Assembly: GCA_039191605.1 (NCBI GenBank)
Contig: JBCCXL010000016.1
Coordinates: 102,891-166,890 of the forward strand
DNA length: 64,000 nucleotides
Source: JBCCXL01 sp039191605
Lineage (GTDB): Bacteria > Acidobacteriota > Thermoanaerobaculia > Multivoradales > JAHZIX01
Direction: 5' to 3'
Part shown: piece after piece, positions 41,640-49,047 of the stretch
Layout: each line of letters opens with the position of its first letter
Numbering within the stretch: position 1 is the first letter of the stretch
Notes under the pieces: model-generated
What the model was told of the DNA's origin: nothing
What the model saw: the letters and a program-made list of their open reading frames with translations, nothing else
Database searches by the model: none
Made by a program: the position numbers and the translations under genes

Positions 41640-43841
41640 ATGCCATTCCATATCCCAGCGAGCCTCACCGCTCCCTTTGAAACCGCTCTCTCCTCCTCCA
41701 ACGGCAGTTCGGCGATGGCTTCTGTGCTCGGCCTCGCCCTCTCCTGGGGCTTGATGATGCTGGCCGCCGCGGTCTTAGTGGCCCCGCCAGTGCTCGCCGA
41801 TGTAGACCGGGCCGATGCCGAGTCCGATGTCGCTTCCGATCGTGCTGCCTTCGAGGCGGCGGCGGAGCTGGCGCGGGAGACTCTACGAGCGACCCACGGA
41901 GAGTCGGAGGCTGAGCGCATCGACCAGGGAGTCGCTCAGGTCTTGGCTCGCTGGGTCGAGGCCGACGGCACTCCGGAGGAGCTCCAGGCCTTCCTCGAGG
42001 CGGAGTTTCTGCCCCGGGGCGAAGTGCTGGATCAAACCTTCCAGCGGCTGGAATTCGGCCTCGAGCGGGCCGGCGGCTACTTCACCTCGATGGGCCGAGA
42101 TCTCAGCCGCGGATCGGATCTAGAGATCGGGCCGATGCTGCCCATCGACTCTCGAATGGCGGCATGGAATCCCGGCGCCCATCTCCTCGATGATCTCTTC
42201 AAGACCAAGATCGCCTTCGTCGCCCTGCTCAACTTCCCCCTCACCACCCTGGGCGAGCGGCTGCAAGACGGCCCGGAGTGGACTCGCCGCCAGTGGGCCG
42301 AGGCGCGGCTGACGGAGACCTTCGCCAGCCGAGTGCCGGCGGCCGTCTCCCAGGCCACCTCCGCCGCCAGCTCCGCTGCCGATAACTACATCAACGGCTA
42401 CAACTTCCATCTTCATCATCTGCTCACCGCCGAGGGCGAGCGGCTTTTCCCCAAAGGCTTGAGGCTGATCTCCCATTGGGGCCTGCGGGACGAGCTCAAG
42501 GCCCGCTACGCCGATCCCCAGGGAGTAGAGAAGCAGCGGCTCATCGCGACTCTTTTCGATCACATCGTGCAGCAGCAGGTGCCGGCGGTGGTGATCGACA
42601 ACCCCGAGGTGGACTGGACTCCCGCTACCGGCGCCCTCGCCTGGGCCCCGGGAGTGGAGGGCAAGGAGGACGCGCCGGACGCCACCCGCGAGGCGGACGA
42701 GCGCTATCGCCAGTGGATGGGAATCTTTCGCGCCCAGCAGATGCTGGATGAGCACCGCCCGGATCAGCCTTCCCTGATTGCCCGCCGCTTCAACGAGAAC
42801 CGGGAGATCCCGGCAGACGAGGTGGAGTCTCTGCTCATCTCGCTGCTGGAATCCCCCCTGGCCAAGCCGGTGGCGGAGCTGGTCTCGCAGCGCCTGGGGC
42901 GCCCGCTAGAGCCCTTCGATATCTGGTACAACGGCTTCCGCGCTGGTGGTTCCCAGGACGAAGACGCCCTCTCCGCTATCACCCGAGAGCGCTATCCCAC
43001 CGCCGATGCCTTTGCCGCCGACATTCCCCGCCTGCTGCGGGATCTCGGCTTCTCCGACGAGCGCGCCGCGATGATGCAGGATTACATCGTGGTGGAGCCC
43101 TCCCGCGGCGCCGGTCACGCCTACGGCGGCTCTCGGCGGGACGACAAGGCCCATCTGCGCACCCGAGTGGGGGAGCAGGGCATGGACTACAAGGGCTACA
43201 ACATCGCCGTCCACGAGCTGGGGCATAACGTCGAGCAGGTCTTCTCGGTGACCCTGATCGATCACACCCTGCTCCAGGGCGTGCCCAACACCGCCTTCAC
43301 CGAGGCCCTGGCCTTTGTCTTCCAGGACCGCGACCTGAATCTTCTGGGGCAGGCGGAGGCCAGCGACCAGGCCGCCGCCCTGGCGGCGCTGGATACCTTC
43401 TGGGGCACCCGGGAGATCGGCGCCGTGGGCCTGGTGGATCTCTACGCCTGGCGCTGGCTCTACGAGCATCCGGAGGGGACGCCGGAGGAGTTTCGGGCGG
43501 CGGTGGTGAAGATCGCCCAGCACGTGTGGAATCGCTACTTTGCCGAGGTCTTCGGTCACCGCGACTCCACCCTGCTGGCGGTGTACTCCCACATGGTTGA
43601 CGGCACTCTCTACACTCCCGACTATTCGCTGGGTCTCCTGATCGCTTTCCAGATCGAGGAGCATTTCCGCGGGCGCGATGATCTCGGCGCGGAATTCGAG
43701 CGCATGACCCTGCAGGGTCGCCTGACGCCGAATCAATGGATGCGCGGGGCGGTGGGGGCGCCGCTAACCGCGGAGCCGCTGTTGCAGGCGGTGGGTGGCG
43801 CTCTGGAGACCCTCGGCGGCGACGCTGAGGCGGCCCGTTGA
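41640..43841 (+). CDS. Secreted HExxH zinc metallopeptidase (gluzincin-like)
   Basis: 733 residues. Export segment VLGLALSWGLMMLAAAVLVAPPVLA. The zinc site is YNIAVHELGHNVEQVF near residue 525, with a likely third ligand Glu about 30 residues later in NTAFTEALAFVFQDRD. The upstream region is alpha-helical. The layout resembles M3-like oligopeptidases, but I cannot name the family. GAGG seven bases before ATG 41640 supports this start over 41544. The stop overlaps the methyltransferase start (TTGA). Confidence 0.82.
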   Translation: MPFHIPASLTAPFETALSSSNGSSAMASVLGLALSWGLMMLAAAVLVAPPVLADVDRADAESDVASDRAAFEAAAELARETLRATHGESEAERIDQGVAQVLARWVEADGTPEELQAFLEAEFLPRGEVLDQTFQRLEFGLERAGGYFTSMGRDLSRGSDLEIGPMLPIDSRMAAWNPGAHLLDDLFKTKIAFVALLNFPLTTLGERLQDGPEWTRRQWAEARLTETFASRVPAAVSQATSAASSAADNYINGYNFHLHHLLTAEGERLFPKGLRLISHWGLRDELKARYADPQGVEKQRLIATLFDHIVQQQVPAVVIDNPEVDWTPATGALAWAPGVEGKEDAPDATREADERYRQWMGIFRAQQMLDEHRPDQPSLIARRFNENREIPADEVESLLISLLESPLAKPVAELVSQRLGRPLEPFDIWYNGFRAGGSQDEDALSAITRERYPTADAFAADIPRLLRDLGFSDERAAMMQDYIVVEPSRGAGHAYGGSRRDDKAHLRTRVGEQGMDYKGYNIAVHELGHNVEQVFSVTLIDHTLLQGVPNTAFTEALAFVFQDRDLNLLGQAEASDQAAALAALDTFWGTREIGAVGLVDLYAWRWLYEHPEGTPEEFRAAVVKIAQHVWNRYFAEVFGHRDSTLLAVYSHMVDGTLYTPDYSLGLLIAFQIEEHFRGRDDLGAEFERMTLQGRLTPNQWMRGAVGAPLTAEPLLQAVGGALETLGGDAEAAR

Positions 43842-45328
43842 GCCCGGTCGATCTCGCCAGCCCCGCCGCGCAGGTCGATGCCATGAAGCTGGTGCACCCT
43901 CCGCAGCCGGTCAACGATTCGGTGCGGGCCTTTCTCGACATCGCCGGCTTCGGCGACGCTGGCCCCTGCCTGGCGGTGGCGGCGAAGGACGAGATGTACC
44001 AATACGCTCTCGGCGAGTTTCATCACTCGAGCCCGGAGCGGGCGATCCAGGCCTACTTTCGCTCCGGCGCCGCCGCTTGCCGCATCCTGGGGCGGCTGCT
44101 GGACTGGCGCTTCCCGGCCAGGCCCGCGGGGCTGCGGGTGCTGGACTTCGCCAGCGGCTACGGCCGCATGACCCGCTTCTTGAAGGTCGCCCGGCCGGAG
44201 CTGAAGGTCACGGTATGCGAGATCGATCCCGACGCCGTGGCCTTCCAGCGCCAGTGGCTGGGGGTGGAGGGCGAAGTCTCCACCACCGATCCCGCCGACC
44301 TCGGGGTGGACGGCCCGTGGGACTGCATCTTCGTCGCCTCCCTCTTCTCTCACCTGCCGGAACGCACCTTCGAAGCCTGGTTAGAGGCCCTCTACCGCCG
44401 CCTGGCCCCTGGAGGCGTGCTGATCTTCAGCGTCCACGATGAAGCGGTGCTGCTGCCCGGGCGCACCATGCCGGAGTCCGGCTTCTACTTCGAGGCGATG
44501 AGCGAGAGCGAATTCCTCTCCACCGAGGACTACGGCTCCGCCTGGGTGCGAGAAGCCTACGTCCGCGACGCCGTCGCCCGGGTGGCCGCAAGCCATGACT
44601 CCGAAGCGCCAATCGTCGGCCGAGTGCCCCAGGGGTTGTGGCACCTTCAGGATCTCTACATCGCGGTGCGGCCTGGTACCGCCGAGGTGCCGCCGCCGGA
44701 CTCCATTTCCCCGGACTCGATTCCCCTTGGCCGCGGTATCGAGGGCCACCTCGACGGCTTCGAATGGAGCTCCGAGGGTGGCTTAAGCCTCGAAGGCTGG
44801 GCGGTGGACCATGACCTCAAAGGCTTCCCCGAAGCCCTCACCCTGCAGATCGAGGGCATCGACCCGGCCACCGCCCGGGAGCTTCTACAGCCCGCCCTCG
44901 GTCGCCCCGACGTCGCGAGCTTCCTGCGCGACGAACGCTTCGTCACCAGCGGCTTCCGCCTCGAGCTGCCGCAGGATCTCATCGTCTCCCCGGACCTCCT
45001 CGTCACCCTCACCGCCGAGGGCCAGAACGGCCAAGAGATCCTCTTCGTCGGCACCCTCGAGAGCGCCCTCCAGAGCGTCGCCCGAGAAAAAGACGTCGTC
45101 CGCCGGGGCATCCTTGAAGCCCGCCTCGCCACCCTCGAACAAGACCTCGCCGCCAGCCGCGGCCGCACCGCCGGTCTCCAGCAGCGCCTCACCGACGTCC
45201 AACAGCGCTTCGAAGACCTCGGCTGGCAGCGCCATGTGCTGGAAGAGCAGATCCGCTCCATGGAGGCTAGCTTCTTCTGGAAGCTGCGGAATCGGTGGTT
45301 TGCCTTGAAGGGGGCAGGGGGGGATTAG
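43838..45328 (+). CDS. SAM-dependent methyltransferase with C-terminal coiled coil
   Basis: 496 residues. Class I methyltransferase fold: VLDFASGYGRMTRFL (SAM loop), VCEIDPDAVAFQ, WDCIFVASLFSHLPE and LAPGGVLIFSVHDE, in about 90-235. A second beta-rich domain (about 300-400) follows, then a coiled coil (LEARLATLEQDLAASRGRTAGL) and the ending SFFWKLRNRWFALKG. Such tails are common on enzymes of cell-surface glycan assembly, so a sugar or lipid-linked substrate is likely (inference). The TTG start overlaps the peptidase stop; ATG 43883 is an alternative. It is the last GC-rich gene before the AT-richer toxin region. Confidence 0.85.
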   Translation: MSPVDLASPAAQVDAMKLVHPPQPVNDSVRAFLDIAGFGDAGPCLAVAAKDEMYQYALGEFHHSSPERAIQAYFRSGAAACRILGRLLDWRFPARPAGLRVLDFASGYGRMTRFLKVARPELKVTVCEIDPDAVAFQRQWLGVEGEVSTTDPADLGVDGPWDCIFVASLFSHLPERTFEAWLEALYRRLAPGGVLIFSVHDEAVLLPGRTMPESGFYFEAMSESEFLSTEDYGSAWVREAYVRDAVARVAASHDSEAPIVGRVPQGLWHLQDLYIAVRPGTAEVPPPDSISPDSIPLGRGIEGHLDGFEWSSEGGLSLEGWAVDHDLKGFPEALTLQIEGIDPATARELLQPALGRPDVASFLRDERFVTSGFRLELPQDLIVSPDLLVTLTAEGQNGQEILFVGTLESALQSVAREKDVVRRGILEARLATLEQDLAASRGRTAGLQQRLTDVQQRFEDLGWQRHVLEEQIRSMEASFFWKLRNRWFALKGAGGD

Positions 45329-45416
45329 GCTGGGGCTTGCCTGTGGAGTGCTTTCTTCTTTGCCTGTCGATAAGAAAATTATCTTGATGCTTGCAATGTG
45401 GACCGCGGCTCTGGGT

Positions 45417-45647
45417 TCATCCTCCGGGAAACCAATGATGAGCGGCTTGGGAACTGCATATTGTCGGATTTCTGCTGGCACAACGACGCCGGAGTACTTT
45501 TCCATCTAGGTAAACGTTGGCAATGTGGAGTTCAACTAGCGTGTAATTTTTATCGATTGGGATGTTCTGATCGCCGCAAATAACGAGAGTCAGGATGAGC
45601 ACGATCGTGGTGCTGGGAGCTGATTGTAGAATCTCTAAATATTTCAT
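45417..45647 (-). CDS. Possible small exported peptide
   Basis: 76 residues: an export-like N-terminus (MKYLEILQSAPSTTIVLILTL) and a polar remainder with three Cys. No ribosome site is visible and it is not recognised. It lies at the far end of the row of small genes behind the RHS protein and could be another decayed immunity-type gene. Confidence 0.3.
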   Translation of the reverse strand: MKYLEILQSAPSTTIVLILTLVICGDQNIPIDKNYTLVELHIANVYLDGKVLRRRCASRNPTICSSQAAHHWFPGG

Positions 45648-45751
45648 TAGGGCCATGCCCGCTAGCAGCTCTAATTGAGATGGCGGTTAGTTGGGTGCTT
45701 CTGCAGTGCTTTTGGGAGGAGACATGTTATCGATCTCACTCGGGATACTGC

Positions 45752-45955
45752 CTACCAATACTCCGAAGTCTTGGGGTCGTAGAGGAATGCATCCGAAACT
45801 ATATCCTGTTTGGAAATAGTGCTATTCAAAGCTCGGGCGGTCTTCGTTTGCATTTCTACCGACCCCTCGCTGATATCGCCAAAGACTGGGTGGGATGAAT
45901 GTCGCCAAGGAAAGTCAGGCATTTCTCGCTCGAGAGCTTTAGGTTTCCGGAAACT
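45752..45955 (-). pseudogene. Frameshifted remnant of the RHS-linked immunity candidate
   Basis: The minus strand reads SEGSVEMQTKTARALNSTISKQDIVSDAFLYDPKTSEYW and stop, against NEGSAEVRKKVVQALNHAISKEDVVTDVFLYDPKASEHW of the gene at 48649. Before it, IHPTQSLA continues the match in another frame: one base is missing (TTGGCGATATC here, TTGGTCGATATC in the intact copy). The 5' half and signal peptide are gone. Confidence 0.85.
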
Positions 45956-46038
45956 TCTCGGACTGCAAGGATTCGCAAAGGCCGGTTGCTAAAGTTTTTA
46001 TGCAAGAGCCTTTCACTGTCTGAGGTCTGGGAGTAAGG

Positions 46039-46347
46039 CTAAGGCTTGTCTTTGATGCTTAGTCTTCCATAGAGCCTTCCCGCAACGATCCTCCCAATGG
46101 CGGAAAGATCCTCGTCCGTCCATTCGGCGTTTCTGAATCTCTCGGAGTTCGCTCGGAACGAAGTAATGAAAGATGGCCGTTCCCAGGTGCTTTCCTGATC
46201 GCTGGATGCTCGGACATCGTCGAAAAGAATGAGCAACTCGCCTTCTTGCGAAGGGCGGATCGAAATATTGATGGCGTACCTATCTCTCACGCCGTCATCC
46301 ATGCCGCCAACTCCAAGGATGGTTCGTGGACTGCTGTCGTTATCCAT
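46039..46347 (-). CDS. GMDDG-type small protein, copy A
   Basis: 102 residues, cytoplasmic in character, family not recognised. It pairs with copy B at 47064: both carry ILGVGGMDDG near the start, a middle strand ending LxFD, and FITSxRAN ... WTDEDLxAIGRIVAxRL at the end. More than half the positions agree by eye. GGGAGG lies nine bases before the ATG. It belongs to the row of small genes downstream of the RHS protein; an immunity or accessory role is inference from position. Confidence 0.75.
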   Translation of the reverse strand: MDNDSSPRTILGVGGMDDGVRDRYAINISIRPSQEGELLILFDDVRASSDQESTWERPSFITSFRANSERFRNAEWTDEDLSAIGRIVAGRLYGRLSIKDKP

Positions 46348-46509
46348 CAGTATTAGCCTCCCGAGTTAGAACTCTATTCTGAATCAGATCCTCGAATGCG
46401 GTCGTCAGCTACTCGGCTCCCTGGCATTTTAGGGAAGCAGGGCTCATTGACTACCCAAGTGTGGTGTCCCCATATCAGCGGAATATTTGAACTCTGATTC
46501 CACAGTGGC

Positions 46510-46917
46510 CTAGATTAAGTAATTCAATAGCTCTGCACAGAGCCTTTGAGCAGCTACTGCCTCAAATAACTCAGAGTTCATATCCTCCGGATCTAGGTGA
46601 TCTGAGATGGTGCAATCAGAAATGATGCCCGGAGGCGAGACGGTGAGATGTAGGAAGTACCGTTGACTTCCTTGCTCTGTGCGTAGCGCACGGAAGTACG
46701 GGGCGAGATCATCGCTCCTGAATAGCTCTTTTCCGATTGCCGTAAAACCCAGAGCTGCTGTTTCTGGCACCGGTTTCGCCGTCTTGTCATCCAGGAGTGG
46801 AACTTCAAACGTGTCTGTTGGAGTTGCTTCCTAGTCGTGAGGCTTTTCGACTGAACTGCCGCTGGCGCTGCAGGCAATGGCTGCAGCGAGAACACAGAGC
46901 ATCAGTTTGCAGTTCAA
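46510..46917 (-). pseudogene. Lipoprotein-like gene interrupted by an amber codon
   Basis: From TTG 46917 (AGGAG seven bases upstream) the frame reads a lipoprotein signal NCKLMLCVLAAAIACSASGSS, then meets TAG at 46831-46833, and continues in the same frame through EATPTDTFEVPLLDDKTAKP and ALGFTAIGKELF to LCAELLNYLI and a stop. One point mutation would restore about 134 residues. Either the gene is freshly dead or the downstream part starts separately at GTG 46770. Confidence 0.6.
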
Positions 46918-47063
46918 GGTGTCACTCCTGCCGTACGAGGCCGGAAGCTACTGTGGGCTCTCCAGAGCCTCAGCACCGATTCAGATTTGTAGTTTGAAAC
47001 CTGCGCAGCATGCGTGTGTTTTGAGGAGATAATTTGATTGCGCTTAGGGTATATGTAGAAGTA

Positions 47064-47366
47064 TCATTTTATTCCACTAAACTCTAGTCTTGAAGACAAT
47101 CTGCTCGCAACGATTCTTCCGATGGCGCGAAGATCTTCGTCAGTCCAATCAGCGTGGAGGAAACCGTTAGCATTCGCCCGGAGTGAAGTGATGAAGTGAA
47201 GTTGTTTCCAGCCGACGTTAGCTTCCGTAGACTTGGCTTCATCAAAATTTAAGAGGAGTTCCTCATTCTCTGTAAGCGTGAGGGAGACGGTAACAGCATG
47301 CCTGCCTCTTGTGCCGTCGTCCATACCTCCAACTCCCAAGATGATTCTTTCTTCGGCTTTGCTCAT
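47064..47366 (-). CDS. GMDDG-type small protein, copy B
   Basis: 100 residues; see copy A at 46039 for the shared pattern. ATG 47366 has AGGGGT eight bases upstream. Differences gather in the middle strand (TENEELLLNFDEAKSTEAN), the part most likely to meet a partner. No signal peptide. Confidence 0.75.
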   Translation of the reverse strand: MSKAEERIILGVGGMDDGTRGRHAVTVSLTLTENEELLLNFDEAKSTEANVGWKQLHFITSLRANANGFLHADWTDEDLRAIGRIVASRLSSRLEFSGIK

Positions 47367-47419
47367 CTACTTTGACCCCTGACGCTTCTTATGGGTGTTG
47401 ATTCGCCTTGATTTGGTCG

Positions 47420-47896
47420 TTACACGTCGGGAAATCGAATTCTCACGAGGACTGGCTGCGGGCCAACGAGGTGCTCTGCTCGCAACTCACGAATCGTGTG
47501 CGATACGGTCTGCCCTTGTTGTGGGCGGATCTTCAGGTGAAATCGCCCGCTGGCTCGGTAGTTGTCTGAGTCCTTGTCAGGGAACCACGACTCCTGAATC
47601 GAAAATCTCTTCGTATGCTTGTAGGGCACCCGAGCTCGACAGCGGCCTTCTACATCCGTTGTACAGATCGCCTGGTGATCCCATGCCTCATTCTGAGATG
47701 CCGAAGCGAGCTTGTCGTGGAAGTAGACAGGCGATCCACTGACGGTCAGGCCGGTGGGACCGAGAACCTCGATGGATAGATGTAGGTCGATGAGGGCGGT
47801 TCCGGTAGTGCAGCCGCTAGCGGAAGCAACCAATCCTGCGAACGCAAGCAATGCCAATCGTCGATGAGAGCACTGCCTGAAGAATCGATTTGGCAT
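47420..47896 (-). CDS. Small lipoprotein of unknown function
   Basis: 158 residues. Basic start (MPNRFFRQCSHRRLA), hydrophobic stretch and lipobox ASASGC near residue 28, so it is probably membrane-anchored. The body is beta-rich (IDLHLSIEVLGPTGLTVSGSPVYF, RCRARVPYKHTKRFSIQESW) and resembles small carboxypeptidase-regulatory-like or Ig-like lipoproteins. The ribosome site is weak; an upstream in-frame start at 47998 would add 34 residues without sense. It is part of the small-gene row behind the RHS protein. Confidence 0.7.
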   Translation of the reverse strand: MPNRFFRQCSHRRLALLAFAGLVASASGCTTGTALIDLHLSIEVLGPTGLTVSGSPVYFHDKLASASQNEAWDHQAICTTDVEGRCRARVPYKHTKRFSIQESWFPDKDSDNYRASGRFHLKIRPQQGQTVSHTIRELRAEHLVGPQPVLVRIRFPDV

Positions 47897-47975
47897 CTTG
47901 ATGAGATTTCCGAAGAGAGGTCGCGAAGGCGAAAGAGGCTCTCGGGGCGCTGCAGCTCCACGGTAGAGCGTCAGA

Positions 47976-48632
47976 CTAAGGCCGACTCTGAGCTTCAAGG
48001 AGAGTCTTCAGAACATCCTCGATCTTTATGAGATCGGGTTCACCCGCGAGGTCGAAAAGCTGCCAGCTCTGCTCGATCTCTCGCCTCACGAGCGCGTGTT
48101 CCGAGGCACTCAAATCTTGGAAGCTCTTCAGTTGGAGAAGGCGTAGGATCGTCGTTGCGCCTGAAGTCTTTGAATCTGCCTCGACCGTACGAAGAGCCTG
48201 GATGTAATAGCCTCTCGCTTCCTCCTCTTTCCCTACTCTCTCCGCTAGATCACCAAGACTCAGCTCAAGGGTATACCTGGAGTAACTGTCCGGTCGCGAT
48301 AACTCATGGGCTGCCAGAAAGTCCTGCCGTGCTCTTCGCAAGTCTCCCGTCTGCTCAAACAAAGACGCCCTGTAGGCGATAGCCTCGAGATAGAGATCCG
48401 ATCTTGGTCTATGACTCAAGAAGGTGTCGATTTCACTCATGGCTCCTTTGAAGTCTTGGGCGAGCGCGGCTTTCACGGCCCGGATGTGGATCTGCGTCCA
48501 AGAGTCTCGATCACGGTCGTTTTCTTCGTTCACAGGGTGAGTACCCATGGTGTGGAGAGGTTGCAAAGCATTTATTGTGCCTAAGCAGATGAAAGAGAGG
48601 GCGTGTCTTACAGAAATGGGCAGGTACGTCAC
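47976..48632 (-). CDS. TPR-like helical protein in the RHS downstream row
   Basis: 218 residues from the GTG at 48632, which lies 16 bases after the immunity-candidate stop. The N-terminus is weakly hydrophobic (ISVRHALSFICLGTINAL); the rest is helical repeats of TPR type: AVKAALAQDFKGAMSEIDTF, LEAIAYRASLFEQTGDLRRA, YTLELSLGDLAERVGKEEEA. ATG 48548 is an alternative start with no ribosome site. Position suggests an accessory or immunity role; unproven. Confidence 0.7.
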   Translation of the reverse strand: MTYLPISVRHALSFICLGTINALQPLHTMGTHPVNEENDRDRDSWTQIHIRAVKAALAQDFKGAMSEIDTFLSHRPRSDLYLEAIAYRASLFEQTGDLRRARQDFLAAHELSRPDSYSRYTLELSLGDLAERVGKEEEARGYYIQALRTVEADSKTSGATTILRLLQLKSFQDLSASEHALVRREIEQSWQLFDLAGEPDLIKIEDVLKTLLEAQSRP

Positions 48633-48648
48633 GTAGGGTGACTGCTTC

Positions 48649-49047
48649 CTACCAATGCTCTGAAGCCTTGGGGTCGTAGAGGAAGACATCTGTGACTACG
48701 TCTTCCTTGGAAATAGCGTGATTCAAAGCTTGGACGACCTTCTTTCGCACTTCAGCCGATCCCTCATTGATATCGACCAACGTCTGGACGGGATGAATGT
48801 CGCCAAGTGCGTTCGATAATTCCCGCTCAATATCTTCGATCTTCGGAGGCCACTCAGGTTCCAAGAGCTCGCGACAGCCGATGGCTAGCACTCTGAACTC
48901 GAGTATCCATGATGCAACTTGAAGTTTGGGAACCTCCTCGACTTCGAGATAAGTAGGCGTACAGGCCTTAGCTCTCTCATCGCCCAGTGCTGAGCTTGTG
49001 CCAAAGAAGGTCACAAGCAAGAGGACTAGGGCAACACGTTGAATCAT
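48649..49047 (-). CDS. Exported immunity candidate for the RHS tip
   Basis: 132 residues. Signal peptide IQRVALVLLLVTFFGTSSALG; the mature part of about 110 residues is soluble and acidic, with two Cys (KACTPTYL, IGCRELL) that could form one disulfide. The ATG overlaps the RHS stop (ATGA) and AGGAG lies seven bases upstream, so it is translated with the toxin candidate. Tight coupling, export, and a decayed second copy at 45752 are the marks of an immunity gene in polymorphic toxin loci. No known immunity family is recognised. Confidence 0.8.
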   Translation of the reverse strand: MIQRVALVLLLVTFFGTSSALGDERAKACTPTYLEVEEVPKLQVASWILEFRVLAIGCRELLEPEWPPKIEDIERELSNALGDIHPVQTLVDINEGSAEVRKKVVQALNHAISKEDVVTDVFLYDPKASEHW

